From Novosphingobium endophyticum (GTDB lineage Bacteria > Pseudomonadota > Alphaproteobacteria > Sphingomonadales > Sphingomonadaceae), in contig NZ_BMHK01000005.1 in NCBI RefSeq assembly GCF_014640675.1, positions 62,001 through 126,000 of the forward strand: a stretch of DNA of 64,000 bases, read 5' to 3'. This document shows positions 46,814 to 54,910 of this stretch, piece by piece; within the stretch, counting starts at the first letter, position 1, and each line of letters opens with the position of its first letter. A model generated the notes under the pieces. That model worked only from the letters and a program-made list of their open reading frames with translations, searched no databases and was not told where the DNA came from. Position numbers and translations under genes: made by a program.

Positions 46814-46847
46814 GTTTCTGCCGCGGGCTTGTTGACCTCTCTACCGG

Positions 46848-46913
46848 TCATTCCCGCGAAAGCAGGAACCCGGTTTCCGGCGTGGCGGCTTGCATCTCGC
46901 CGTCGCGGGAATG
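46848..46913. repeat. Dispersed intergenic inverted repeat
   Basis: TCATTCCCGCGAAAGCAGGA at 46848 and CGTCGCGGGAATG ending at 46913 are inverted arms of the CATTCCCGCGAAAGC type common between sphingomonad genes. A second hairpin GGGAAGCC/GGCTTCCC lies at 46968-46997, just before tRNA-Ala. Confidence 0.55.
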
Positions 46914-47066
46914 GCGCAGAGGCGGACAAAAAATCGCGGCGTCTTCGAAAATTCTCTCTTGCCAACCGGGAAGCCCCTCACTAGAGCGCGGCTTCCCGAG
47001 CGGAAGCCAAAGGTTGCCGCAAGGGAACGGGCCGAACCTCCCAGGATCGACCTGCTGAAATGGAAC

Positions 47067-47142
<76 letters not shown>

Positions 47143-47182
47143 TCCATTTCGAACATGATGTTCGCGTGATAGCGATACGCTG

Positions 47183-47212
47183 GCCGGCGAGGTTTCGCCC
47201 GCCGGCGTTTTT
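47183..47212 (+). terminator. Terminator after tRNA-Ala
   Basis: GCCGGCG (47183-47189) pairs with CGCCGGC (47200-47206), then GTTTTT. A second, similar hairpin without a long T-run (GCCGGTCAGC...CCACCGGCG) follows at about 47232-47256. Confidence 0.7.
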
Positions 47213-47338
47213 CGCGTAATTCACGTTACGCCGGTCAGCGAGATTTCGCCCACCGGCGTTTTCGGCGTTCTGGCGGGCCGGTGGTTCGTCAAAAGGGAGT
47301 TTGGCCAATGTTCGCCACAAGCGACGACAGGAGCGATC

Positions 47339-48784
47339 ATGTTTGACTCTCTTTCCGATCGTCTCGGCGGCGTGTTCGACAAGCTGCGCGGCCGCGGAGC
47401 GCTCAAGGAGCAGGACGTCCGCGACGCCATGCGCGAAGTGCGTATCGCGTTGCTCGAGGCCGATGTCGCGCTCCCCGTGGTGCGCCGCTTTGTCGACCAG
47501 GTGACCGAGAAGGCGGTGGGCCAGTCGGTCCTCCGGTCGGTCACGCCGGGCCAGCAGGTCGTCAAGATCGTCAACGACGCGCTGGTCGAGATGCTGGGCG
47601 GCGATACGACGCCCGAACTCGATCTCAATGCCGCTCCGCCGGTCGTGATCATGATGGTCGGCCTGCAGGGTTCGGGCAAGACGACCAGCACCGCCAAGAT
47701 CGCCAAGCTGCTCAAGGAAAAGCACGGCAAGAAGGCGATGATGGCCTCGCTGGACGTCAACCGTCCGGCGGCGCAGGAACAGCTCAAGGTACTCGGCGAG
47801 CAGGTCGACGTCGCCACCCTGCCGATCATACCCGGCCAGCAGCCGACCGAGATCGCGACGCGCGCGCTTCAGGCCGCGAAGCTGCAGGCGATCGACGTGC
47901 TGCTGCTCGACACCGCCGGCCGTCTCCATGTCGATCAGCAGCTCATGGACGAGATGAAGGCGGTCGCTGCCATCTCGAACCCGCGCGAGACGCTGCTCGT
48001 CGTCGACTCGCTGACCGGTCAGGACGCGGTCAATGTCGCGCAGAGTTTCTCCGGCGAGGTGGATCTTACCGGCGTGGTGCTGACCCGCATGGACGGCGAT
48101 GCGCGCGGCGGCGCGGCGCTTTCGATGCGCGCGGTCACCGGCAAGCCGATCAAGTTCGCCGGCATCGGTGAAAAGGCCGACGCCATCGAGGTTTTCCATC
48201 CCGGCCGCGTCGCGGGCCGGATTCTCGGCATGGGGGACATCGTCTCCATGGTCGAGAAGGCCGCCGAGACGGTCAAGGTCGAGGACGCCGAAGCGCTGGC
48301 CAAGCGCATGGAGCAGGGCAAGTTCGACATGAACGACCTGCGCATGCAGCTTCGCCAGATGCAGAACATGGGCGGTCTGGGCATGCTGGCCGGCATGATG
48401 CCCGGCATGAAGAAGGCGAAGGCCGCGATGGCCGCCTCGAACATGGACGACAAGGTGCTGGTGCGCATGGATGCGATCATCGGTTCCATGACGCCCAAGG
48501 AGCGCGCCAACCCCGCGCTGCTCAACGCCAAGCGCAAGATCCGCGTCGCCAACGGTTCGGGCACGCAGGTCCAGGACATCAACAAGCTGATCAAGATGCA
48601 TCAGGAGATGTCCAAGGCGATGAAGCAGATCAAGAAGATGGGTGGGCTCAAGGGCCTCGCCGCGATGTTCGGCAAGGGCGGGCTCGACGCCGCGATGCCG
48701 GGACTTGGCGGTCCGGGGGCGGGCGGCCTGCCCGGCATGGGCGGCGGCGGCCAGCCCGATCTCAGCAAGTTTCTCAAGAAGTAA
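47339..48784 (+). CDS. ffh: Signal recognition particle protein Ffh
   Basis: 481 residues: N-terminal four-helix domain, GTPase domain with [15 protein letters not shown] and [10 protein letters not shown], and a C-terminal Met-rich M domain that binds 4.5S RNA and signal sequences ([19 protein letters not shown]). It ends in a Gly-rich tail. Directs membrane proteins to SecYEG with FtsY. It is followed by rpsP after 23 bases, the conserved ffh-rpsP-rimM-trmD-rplS order. Confidence 0.96.
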   Translation: MFDSLSDRLGGVFDKLRGRGALKEQDVRDAMREVRIALLEADVALPVVRRFVDQVTEKAVGQSVLRSVTPGQQVVKIVNDALVEMLGGDTTPELDLNAAPPVVIMMVGLQGSGKTTSTAKIAKLLKEKHGKKAMMASLDVNRPAAQEQLKVLGEQVDVATLPIIPGQQPTEIATRALQAAKLQAIDVLLLDTAGRLHVDQQLMDEMKAVAAISNPRETLLVVDSLTGQDAVNVAQSFSGEVDLTGVVLTRMDGDARGGAALSMRAVTGKPIKFAGIGEKADAIEVFHPGRVAGRILGMGDIVSMVEKAAETVKVEDAEALAKRMEQGKFDMNDLRMQLRQMQNMGGLGMLAGMMPGMKKAKAAMAASNMDDKVLVRMDAIIGSMTPKERANPALLNAKRKIRVANGSGTQVQDINKLIKMHQEMSKAMKQIKKMGGLKGLAAMFGKGGLDAAMPGLGGPGAGGLPGMGGGGQPDLSKFLKK

Positions 48785-48807
48785 GAATTTCACAGAAAGG
48801 TAGAAAA

Positions 48808-49269
48808 ATGTCCGTTGCAATCCGTCTTTCGCGCGGTGGTGCCAAGAAGCGCCCCTACTACAAGATCGTCGTTTCCAACAGCCGCTCGCCGCGCGACGGC
48901 AAGTACCTCGAGCAGGTCGGTACCTATAATCCGATCCTTGCCAAGGACGATGAGAACCGCGTCAAGCTGGTCGAGGACCGCGTGCGTTACTGGCTCGGCG
49001 TAGGCGCCCAGCCGACCGACCGCGTTGCCCGCATGCTCGACAAGGCCGGCATCAAGGAGCGCGCCGCGACCAGCAACCCGAACAAGGGCGAGCCGGGCCA
49101 GAAGGCCAAGGACCGCGCCGAGGAGAAGGCCGAGAAGCTGCGCGAGGCAGAAGAGGCCGCCAAGGTTGCCGCTGAAGCGCCCGCCGTTGAAGAAGCTCCG
49201 GCTGTCGAGGAGGCTCCCGCCGAGGAAGCTCCCGCTGCGGAGGCTACCGAGGAACAGACCGAGGGCTGA
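48808..49269 (+). CDS. rpsP: 30S ribosomal protein S16
   Basis: 153 residues. The first 80 are the conserved S16 domain ([20 protein letters not shown] and YNPILAKD). From about residue 90 there is an extra basic/acidic, then Ala/Glu/Pro repetitive tail ([17 protein letters not shown]), which is common in alphaproteobacteria and probably disordered. Second gene of the ffh-rpsP-rimM run; rimM follows three bases after the stop. Confidence 0.95.
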   Translation: MSVAIRLSRGGAKKRPYYKIVVSNSRSPRDGKYLEQVGTYNPILAKDDENRVKLVEDRVRYWLGVGAQPTDRVARMLDKAGIKERAATSNPNKGEPGQKAKDRAEEKAEKLREAEEAAKVAAEAPAVEEAPAVEEAPAEEAPAAEATEEQTEG

Positions 49270-49272
49270 GCC

Positions 49273-49776
49273 TTGGCCAACGACCGACCCGTCACGCTGG
49301 CCGCCGTCTCAGGCGCTCACGGCGTGACGGGCGAAGTTCGCCTCAAGCTGTTCGGAGAAGGCGTGGACGCGCTCAAGCGCTACCGCGCCTTCAACGATTC
49401 CACCCTGACTCTCAAAAAGCTGCGCGACGACGGCAAGGGCGGCGCCATCGCCCGCTTCGAGGAAGTGGCCAACCGCACCGCTGCCGAGAAACTGCGCGGC
49501 ACGGCGCTGACGGTGCCGCGTTCAGCCATGCCCGAATTGGGTGAGGGTGAATATTACCACGCCGACCTGCTCGGCCTGCGTGCCGTTTCGGATGCAGGCG
49601 AGGCGCTCGGCTCAGTGGTTGCCGTGGAGAACTTCGGCGCAGGCGATGTGCTGGAGATCGAGCGGTCCGTTGAGGAGGGCGGTAAACGCCATCGCTTCAT
49701 GGTGCCGATGACCCGGATCGCCGTGCCCGAATGGGATGACGAGAAGCTGGTGATTGCGGCGGCCTTCGTGGAGTAG
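49273..49776 (+). CDS. rimM: Ribosome maturation factor RimM
   Basis: 167 residues. An N-terminal RimM barrel (VSGAHGVTGEVRLK) is joined to a C-terminal PRC-barrel (YYHADLLGLRAV, then MVPMTRIAVPEW). It binds S19 and matures the 30S head. Start is a TTG at 49273, right after rpsP. Its stop codon lies inside the promoter/operator of the inserted vapBC pair. Confidence 0.92.
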   Translation: MANDRPVTLAAVSGAHGVTGEVRLKLFGEGVDALKRYRAFNDSTLTLKKLRDDGKGGAIARFEEVANRTAAEKLRGTALTVPRSAMPELGEGEYYHADLLGLRAVSDAGEALGSVVAVENFGAGDVLEIERSVEEGGKRHRFMVPMTRIAVPEWDDEKLVIAAAFVE

Positions 49777-49796
49777 TATATACATCGCGTATATAC
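49776..49796 (+). promoter_or_regulatory. vapBC operator/promoter: twin GTATATAC palindromes
   Basis: Two copies of the palindrome GTATATAC (49776-49783 and 49789-49796), separated by five bases, lie 12 bases before the vapB ATG and end in the ribosome site AGGAG. The AT-rich box could serve as -10 and as the binding site for VapB, which represses its own operon in known systems. Confidence 0.6.
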
Positions 49797-49807
49797 AGGA
49801 GTCCGCC

Positions 49808-50083
49808 ATGGGCAAGGAATACACCGCCAAGAGCTTCAGGTCGGGCAATTCGGTTGCGATCCGCATGCCGGCGGCGCTTGGCGTGGAGCCCGACCGGGAA
49901 TGGATCGTCGCACGCGATGATAACGGCGATCTGGTCGTCAAGGCATGCGACCCGCAAGCAAGGCGGATAGACCTGACCGGGATCTACGGCTCGAAGCCGG
50001 GGTTGAAGCCGCTCTCTTCCGAGGATCGGTCGCTTTCCGGGCGAAATCTCGATTGGTCCGGGGAGAGGCTCCCGCGTGATTGA
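49808..50083 (+). CDS. vapB: VapB-type antitoxin (AbrB/SpoVT domain)
   Basis: 91 residues. The N-terminal 50 match a swapped-hairpin AbrB DNA-binding domain: KSFRSGNSVAIRMPAALGV, the usual motif of VapB/MazE antitoxins. The C-terminal half (DRSLSGRNLDWSG) would wrap the toxin. The ATG at 49808 follows the CAGGAG ribosome site and is preferred to an upstream in-frame ATG. It overlaps vapC by eight bases. It sits in the rimM-trmD interval. Confidence 0.85.
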   Translation: MGKEYTAKSFRSGNSVAIRMPAALGVEPDREWIVARDDNGDLVVKACDPQARRIDLTGIYGSKPGLKPLSSEDRSLSGRNLDWSGERLPRD

Positions 50084-50459
50084 GCCGCTTTACCTGCTGG
50101 ATTCCAACATCTGCGTCTATCTGCTCGAAGGCCTGTCGGACACCGCGCGCGGGCGCGTCGAGGCGTGCCACCCCGGCGAGGTGGTGACTTCAGCGATCTG
50201 CCTGGCGGAAGTGATGCGCGGCGTCGATCGCACAGATGGCGAGGCCTTTGCCAAAGCGGAGCGCCTGTTCAAAGTCATACCCCCGCTCGATTTCGGCGCG
50301 GCGGCAGCCTTGTGCCATGCCGGACTGCCCTTTCGTCGCCATAGCTTCGATCGCCTGATCGCTGCCCATGCGTTGTCCGCCGGTCTGACGCTGGTGACGA
50401 ACAATGGGGCGGATTTCGCGGATGTGCCGGGGCTGAAGGTCGAGAACTGGACGGTGTGA
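50076..50459 (+). CDS. vapC: VapC-type PIN-domain ribonuclease toxin
   Basis: 127 residues. The PIN fold's acidic residues are at LLDSNICVYLL (Asp9), SAICLAEVMRG (Glu), and the later SFDRLIAAHA and NNGADFADV. These bind Mg and cut tRNA or other RNA when free of VapB. Starts with GTG at 50076 overlapping vapB. All catalytic acids appear intact, so the toxin is likely active. Confidence 0.88.
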   Translation: MIEPLYLLDSNICVYLLEGLSDTARGRVEACHPGEVVTSAICLAEVMRGVDRTDGEAFAKAERLFKVIPPLDFGAAAALCHAGLPFRRHSFDRLIAAHALSAGLTLVTNNGADFADVPGLKVENWTV

Positions 50460-50460
50460 T

Positions 50461-50751
50461 TTGAACTGGGCCATCTTCATTTTTGCTGGAATGTTACCTT
50501 TTCCAGTTCTCTGTGCGTCGATTGCTTGGATTTGCGCAATGCGACTTCGCTACCCGGTTCGTCATCTCATCGCGTTCGCCGGTGGCGTTCTTGTATCGCC
50601 GTCTAGCTGGCTTGCAGGCGCAATTTACCTTGAAGAGAGTGGAGGCGGTGATACCGACCCCTTGGTGTTTCTGCTCATTGTTCTTGGCGTGAGTTGCCTG
50701 GCCTCGGCCGCCGCCGTCGTGATGTTGGATAAAGTGGCCGAACGAGCATGA
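50461..50751 (+). CDS. Low-GC small membrane protein, hypothetical
   Basis: 96 residues with three likely transmembrane segments (about 4-25, 33-54 and 68-90). I recognise no family. Starts with TTG one base after the vapC stop, has no clear ribosome site, and ends overlapping the trmD start by four bases. Its bases are clearly AT-richer (just over half GC by eye) than the surrounding genes, a sign of foreign origin. It may have come with vapBC. Confidence 0.5.
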   Translation: MNWAIFIFAGMLPFPVLCASIAWICAMRLRYPVRHLIAFAGGVLVSPSSWLAGAIYLEESGGGDTDPLVFLLIVLGVSCLASAAAVVMLDKVAERA

Positions 50752-51494
50752 CCTTCACCGCCACCGTTCTCACTCTCTACCCGGAGATGTTCCCCGGTCC
50801 GCTCGGCCTGTCGCTGGCGGGCAGGGCGCTTGCCGAGGGGAAGTGGTCGATCGAGCCCGTCCACATCCGCGATTTCGCCACCGACAAGCACCGCACCGTC
50901 GATGACACGCCCGCTGGCGGTGGCGCGGGGATGGTGCTCAAGGCCGACATCCTCGCCGCCGCGATCGACTATGCCCGCGTGCTCAACCCCCGGGCACCCG
51001 TCATCGCCATGACCCCGCGCGGCAAGCCGATCACCCAGGCCCGCGTGCGCGAACTGGCGGCGGGGCCGGGGGTCACCATCCTGTGCGGCCGCTTCGAGGG
51101 TTTCGACGAGCGCATCTTCGAGGGGCGCGATGTCGAGGAAGTCTCGGTCGGCGACATCGTGCTCTCCGGCGGAGAGCCGGCGGCGCTGATGCTGTTAGAC
51201 GCTTGCATTCGCCTGCTTCCCGGCGTAATGGGCGCGGCTTCCAGCGGGGCCGAGGAATCGTTCGAGGACGGCCTTCTTGAATACCCGCACTATACCCGGC
51301 CCACCGAGTGGGAAGGGCGCACGATCCCTGAAGTGCTGCGATCGGGGGATCATGCGAAGATCGCCGCCTGGCGGAAACAACGGGCGGAGGAAGATACACG
51401 GTTACGCAGGCCGGACCTTTGGGAGCGTCACAGGGGCGCTCGGGGCCAGTCTGCCTCTGGCGCGCGGCATGAAGACGAGGATTTGGGTTCATGA
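50748..51494 (+). CDS. trmD: tRNA (guanine-N1)-methyltransferase TrmD
   Basis: 248 residues. The SPOUT trefoil-knot methyltransferase that makes m1G37. Key motifs: [42 protein letters not shown] and the linker [16 protein letters not shown]. The C-terminal 20 residues ([16 protein letters not shown]) look low-complexity. The ATG overlaps the end of the inserted membrane ORF, and the stop overlaps rplS by four bases. Confidence 0.94.
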   Translation: MTFTATVLTLYPEMFPGPLGLSLAGRALAEGKWSIEPVHIRDFATDKHRTVDDTPAGGGAGMVLKADILAAAIDYARVLNPRAPVIAMTPRGKPITQARVRELAAGPGVTILCGRFEGFDERIFEGRDVEEVSVGDIVLSGGEPAALMLLDACIRLLPGVMGAASSGAEESFEDGLLEYPHYTRPTEWEGRTIPEVLRSGDHAKIAAWRKQRAEEDTRLRRPDLWERHRGARGQSASGARHEDEDLGS

Positions 51495-51865
51495 ACCTGA
51501 TTCAGCAGATCGAGGCCGAGGAAATTGCCAAGGCCGGCAAGGAAATTCCCGCGTTCCGTCCGGGCGACACTGTTCGTGTCGGCGTGAAGGTTGTCGAAGG
51601 TACACGCAGCCGCGTCCAGAACTTCGAAGGCGTGTGCATCGCGCGTTCGAACCGTGGCATCAATTCGAACTTCACCGTGCGCAAGATCAGCTTCGGTGAA
51701 GGCGTGGAGCGTGTTTTCCCGCTCTATTCGCCCAATATCGATTCGATCACCGTGGTCCGCCGCGGCATCGTGCGCCGCGCCAAGCTGTACTACCTGCGCG
51801 GCCGTACCGGCAAGCGCGCCCGCATCGCCGAGCGCCGCGAGGTTCGCAACGAAGCCGGCGCGTAA
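51491..51865 (+). CDS. rplS: 50S ribosomal protein L19
   Basis: 124 residues: [20 protein letters not shown] start, then [40 protein letters not shown] and [18 protein letters not shown]; these are the standard L19 blocks. It lies at the 30S-50S interface. The ATG overlaps trmD (ATGA), and a strong terminator follows. Confidence 0.96.
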   Translation: MNLIQQIEAEEIAKAGKEIPAFRPGDTVRVGVKVVEGTRSRVQNFEGVCIARSNRGINSNFTVRKISFGEGVERVFPLYSPNIDSITVVRRGIVRRAKLYYLRGRTGKRARIAERREVRNEAGA

Positions 51866-51906
51866 GTTTCGGTCGACCGCCTGCCATCTTTGGCAGGCAG
51901 CTCAAG

Positions 51907-51934
51907 AGGCGGTTCGCTCCGGACCGCCTTTTTT
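51907..51934 (+). terminator. Rho-independent terminator after rplS
   Basis: AGGCGGT (51907-51913) pairs with ACCGCCT (51923-51929), followed by TTTTT. A preceding hairpin GCCTGCCA/TGGCAGGC is at 51879-51898. The remaining 51935-52167 shows no gene. Confidence 0.85.
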
Positions 51935-52167
51935 GCGCTCTTCTGTCATCGGCAGCGATGCGCGGCTGAGGTTACAGAAATTTCATCTTTCGAATCAGTG
52001 CGCCCGGCGATGGCAGGCCGTTCAGCCTTCCAGTTGCACTGCGGCGTTCATCAATGTGAAGCGAGTCGCGGCATCGGTGGATGTCGATGCTGCGCTGCAC
52101 AAACACGATTCCTCATCAGAATGGCGGAAAAACGCGACAAATTGGAGCTTTCAGGCCAGTTTTGGCT

Positions 52168-52196
52168 TTGACAGCGCCGGAAAAAGCCGCTCAATT
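52168..52196 (+). promoter_or_regulatory. Candidate promoter of hupB
   Basis: A consensus TTGACA (52168-52173), 17-base spacer and a poor -10 TCAATT (52191-52196), about 76 bases before the hupB ATG. The stretch TTTGACAGCGCCGG is shared with the promoter region at 46360. Confidence 0.45.
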
Positions 52197-52271
52197 CCGG
52201 GGCCATTCGAAGAGGCGATTCATTCCTTCCCATCAACTCCGGTTCCACTGAAAGCCTAGGGGGTACCCATA

Positions 52272-52544
52272 ATGAATAAGAACGATCTCATCAGCGCAGT
52301 TGCCGATAGCAGCGGCCTCACCCGCAGCGATGCGACCAAGGCCGTCGAAAGCGTGTTCGACGCCGTCACCGGCGCGCTGAAGAAGGGTGACGAAGTCCGT
52401 CTGGTCGGTTTCGGCACTTTCTCCGTCGCGAAGCGCAAGGCTTCGACCGGCCGCAACCCGCGCACTGGCGAGCCGATGGAAATCAAGGCTTCGGCCCAGC
52501 CGAAGTTCAAGGCAGGCAAGGGCCTGAAGGACGCCGTCAACTGA
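52272..52544 (+). CDS. hupB: HU family nucleoid DNA-binding protein
   Basis: A 90-residue HU/IHF fold protein: MNKNDLISAVADSSGL, the dimer-core helices, and the DNA-binding arm with GRNPRTGEPMEIKAS and the Pro that intercalates, then KFKAGKGLKDAVN. It compacts and bends DNA. Single gene with its own promoter and terminator. HU rather than IHF, because of the arm sequence and length. Confidence 0.95.
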   Translation: MNKNDLISAVADSSGLTRSDATKAVESVFDAVTGALKKGDEVRLVGFGTFSVAKRKASTGRNPRTGEPMEIKASAQPKFKAGKGLKDAVN

Positions 52545-52585
52545 TCTGACAGGCTGCCTGTTCGCCTCGCAGGCATAACAGAAAG

Positions 52586-52621
52586 ACGCCGCGCTGGCCT
52601 TTGGGCCGGCGCGGCGTTTTT
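52586..52621 (+). terminator. Rho-independent terminator of hupB
   Basis: A 14-bp stem ACGCCGCGCTGGCC / GGCCGGCGCGGCGT (one T-G pair), loop TTTG, then TTTTT. Confidence 0.9.
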
Positions 52622-52642
52622 CAATCGGCCGTTCGGGCGCTC

Positions 52643-52771
52643 ATACCAAGCTGCAGTGATCCCGACCTATGAGGACGGCCTACTGGCGGTTCTCGGCGAG
52701 GAACGCCCGAAGGGGCGATGTGGTTCATAGTTCCGAGGGCGTGACGATGTCCGAGGGCCGCCAGTAGGCCG
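52643..52771 (+). repeat. Structured repeat element, copy 1 (plus orientation)
   Basis: About 129 nt. A 33-nt conserved head (52643-52675, beginning ATACCAAGCTGCAG) is followed by a 21-bp stem: CGGCCTACTGGCGG-TT-CTCGG (52676-52696) pairs with CCGAG-GG-CCGCCAGTAGGCCG (52751-52771), where TT/GG can form two U-G pairs in RNA. A 54-nt loop contains the invariant GGCGATGTGGTTCAT (52714-52728). I recognise no named family. It follows the hupB terminator in the same orientation as hupB. Confidence 0.85.
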
Positions 52772-52780
52772 CCCGCAGGG

Positions 52781-52907
52781 TTGCCAGTCCCGTCCGCTGG
52801 ACTTCGTCGCAGCGTCACGACGATGAACCACATCGCCGTTTCCGCTGCTCCTTGCCAGCAAACGGGACTGGCAATCCTCATAGGCCGGGATCGCTGCAGC
52901 TTGGTAT
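52781..52907 (-). repeat. Structured repeat element, copy 2 (minus orientation)
   Basis: About 127 nt, inverted with respect to copy 1 and nine bases from it. The head (52875-52907) matches copy 1 at about 30 of 33 bases. The stem differs in sequence but is again self-complementary: TTGCCAGTCCCGT-TT-GCTGG with CCAGC-GG-ACGGGACTGGCAA, including the same TT/GG step. The loop is again 54 nt with GGCGATGTGGTTCAT. Its first base overlaps the stop codon of the minus-strand lipoprotein gene. Confidence 0.85.
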
Positions 52908-53746
52908 CAGGGCCGCAGCTTGAGCAGCGCGGTCGGGGCGGCGGGCGTGCGCGGATTGACTTGCCAGACCAGCGCCTGGCGGCCGCCGGCGACGGGCGCG
53001 GGTCCTTCGTCGGTGTTGTTGGCGAGGATCGGCGCATCCGTGTGCACGGTGAACGTACCTTGGGCTAGGTTCGCGCCTTCTCCGTCGGCACCGGCGTTAC
53101 TTGCCATCCCGCCCATCATCCCGGCCATGGCGCCCGGGTTGCTTGCCGGCCCGAATCCGGGAGCGTCGATCCGCACGGTACCGTCCTGACGCAGCGAGAG
53201 CTGCACGAAGGCATTGGTCATCGGCATGCCTTCGAAAGTCGGGAAAGTGAAATCGTGGTCGAGCCGGCCCGTGATCGCGAAGTCGACGTCGAACTTTCCG
53301 CCCCCGAGGTACTCGACCTTCTGCCAGCCGGTCTGGCGACGCAGTTTCTCGGCGATTTCACGGCCGGACTCCGGGTCGCTCGGGTCGATGCCGCCAAGCA
53401 GCATCTGCGCGGCCTGGGCATCGCTTTGCTTGCGCTCCTCTCGCGAGGCTTCCCATTCCTGCTTCTGCCGGGCAATCTCGTCGGCCGTGCACTCGCGCTC
53501 GTCGAAGGTGTCCTCATCGCGGCAGGCCTCCGGCTCGAACGTGTTCTTCCGCGCCGCTTCCATCAGCGGGATCATCAGGATTTCGCCGGTGTAGCGGAAA
53601 GCGAAAGTGCGGTCCTGATTAACGTCAAGCTGCGAAGCGAACTTGCCAGGCGCGAAGATGCAGGCGGCCAGCAGCAGCGTGAGTGCCGCGGCCGCCATCA
53701 CGGGCAGCGACCTGCGGCCCCAACGTAGATCGGTGAAATATCGCAT
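52907..53746 (-). CDS. Predicted lipoprotein, function unknown
   Basis: 279 residues. A lipoprotein signal (hydrophobic VMAAAALTLLLAACIF, lipobox LLAAC with Cys at about 29) precedes a soluble domain with a charged coiled-coil-like stretch (QKQEWEASREERKQSDAQAA), then a beta-rich part with KVEYLGGGKFDVDFAITG. I do not recognise the family with confidence; it somewhat resembles LppM-like domain proteins. The stop codon (TGA) overlaps the first base of structured repeat copy 2. It is downstream of rlmB, same strand. Confidence 0.65.
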   Translation of the reverse strand: MRYFTDLRWGRRSLPVMAAAALTLLLAACIFAPGKFASQLDVNQDRTFAFRYTGEILMIPLMEAARKNTFEPEACRDEDTFDERECTADEIARQKQEWEASREERKQSDAQAAQMLLGGIDPSDPESGREIAEKLRRQTGWQKVEYLGGGKFDVDFAITGRLDHDFTFPTFEGMPMTNAFVQLSLRQDGTVRIDAPGFGPASNPGAMAGMMGGMASNAGADGEGANLAQGTFTVHTDAPILANNTDEGPAPVAGGRQALVWQVNPRTPAAPTALLKLRP

Positions 53747-53773
53747 GTCTGATCCCCCTCGTTACCGGACCTG

Positions 53774-54583
53774 TTATCGCGTTTCCGCCGCATAAAGCGC
53801 AATGGCCGCGGCATTGCTGACGTTCAGGCTCTCCATGGCGTCGCTGATCGGCAGCCTGGCTGTGGCGTCGCAATGCTGGGTGATGTTGCGGCGCATGCCA
53901 TCGCCTTCCGCCCCGAGCACGAGAGCGACGGGGCCGGCCGGCAGCGCTTCCGCCAGTGTCGTTTCGGCCTCTCCGTCAAGCCCGATCCGCCAGTAGCCGG
54001 CTTCGGCGATCTCCTCCAGCGCGCGCGCCAGGTTCACCACGCGGACCCAGGGCAGGATCTCCAGCGCGCCCGAGGCCGACTTTGCGAGCGTTCCCGATTC
54101 GGGCGGCGCGTGCCGGTCCTGCGTGACGATCGCGCAGGCGTTGAATGCCGCGGCCGAGCGCATGATGGCGCCCACGTTGTGCGGATCGGTGACCTGATCG
54201 AGGACAACGACCGGGCGTGCGGGGTCGCCATCCAGCACATCGGCAAGGAACAGATCGTCGAGCGGTTCGCATTCCAGCACCAGCCCCTGATGCGGCGCAT
54301 CGCGCGCGACGAGGCGGGCAAGGTCGGCTGCCTGCGCCCATTCCACCGGAAAATCGCTGGGCAACTCCCCATCAAGCGCTTCGACCGCCTCGCGCGTCGC
54401 CCAGAGCTTCCGGTGGCGCCTGTCCGGGTTCCTGAGCGCGGCTTCGACCGCGTGGTGCCCCCAGAGACGCACTGTGCCAGCACTCGCGCGGCCGCTGCCC
54501 CGGCCGTTCTTCATGCGACCCGCCCGTCCGCGCAGGGCCCGGGCAGGCTTGTCGTCCCCCCTGTTTTCGCCGCGCTTGCTCAT
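53774..54583 (-). CDS. rlmB: TrmH/RlmB-family 23S rRNA 2'-O-methyltransferase
   Basis: 269 residues. A basic, disordered start of about 35 residues, then a SpoU substrate-binding domain (LWGHHAVEAALRNPDRR) and a SPOUT knot with VVVLDQVTDPHNVGAIMRSA, LVLGAEGDGM and SDAMESLNVSNAAAIALY. It matches RlmB (Gm2251) best, but TrmH specificity is not excluded. Divergent from tRNA-Tyr, with about 155 bases between. Confidence 0.9.
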   Translation of the reverse strand: MSKRGENRGDDKPARALRGRAGRMKNGRGSGRASAGTVRLWGHHAVEAALRNPDRRHRKLWATREAVEALDGELPSDFPVEWAQAADLARLVARDAPHQGLVLECEPLDDLFLADVLDGDPARPVVVLDQVTDPHNVGAIMRSAAAFNACAIVTQDRHAPPESGTLAKSASGALEILPWVRVVNLARALEEIAEAGYWRIGLDGEAETTLAEALPAGPVALVLGAEGDGMRRNITQHCDATARLPISDAMESLNVSNAAAIALYAAETR

Positions 54584-54632
54584 CGAATGTCCTTTCCGTC
54601 AAAAACTGTTGCCGCTCCTGCCAGTCACCCCA

Positions 54633-54661
54633 TTGACAGGCAAGGCTCGCTTCGGCAAAGG
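54633..54661 (+). promoter_or_regulatory. Candidate promoter of tRNA-Tyr
   Basis: TTGACA (54633-54638), 17 bases, CAAAGG (54656-54661), about 78 bases before the tRNA. A CGCGGG-CTTT-CCCGCG hairpin lies between. Low certainty. Confidence 0.3.
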
Positions 54662-54739
54662 CGCTGCTCCTCGGCAATGAGGCTCCGCTCAGGAGCTTTA
54701 CTTCGCGGGCTTTCCCCGCGAGCCAGAGCAAACTGGTGT

Positions 54740-54825
54740 GGACAGGTGGCCGAGTGGTTAAAGGCAGCAGACTGTAAATCTGCCCGCGCAAGCGTACGTT
54801 GGTTCGAATCCAGCCCTGTCCACCA
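54740..54825 (+). tRNA. tRNA-Tyr (anticodon GTA), CCA encoded
   Basis: An 86-nt class II tRNA: acceptor GGACAGG / CCTGTCC, D loop GGTTAAAGGC, anticodon arm with ACTGTAAATC (GTA), a long variable arm (CCCGCGCAAGCGTACG), T arm GGTTCGAATCC, end ACCA. It is followed after 85 bases by psd. Confidence 0.95.
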
Positions 54826-54910
54826 CCAGCTTTTTCCCTTCAACGATCCCGATGACCGTGCGAGCCACTCGTGCCAACCCGGCATTGCGGTATCTGTGGA
54901 CCAGGCCTAA

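Noticed and set aside
52622..52906. Possible peptides encoded across the structured repeat pair
   Set aside because: Open frames of 60-140 codons cross the repeat, but the two copies differ by changes that keep base pairing rather than amino acids, so RNA or DNA structure explains conservation better than coding.
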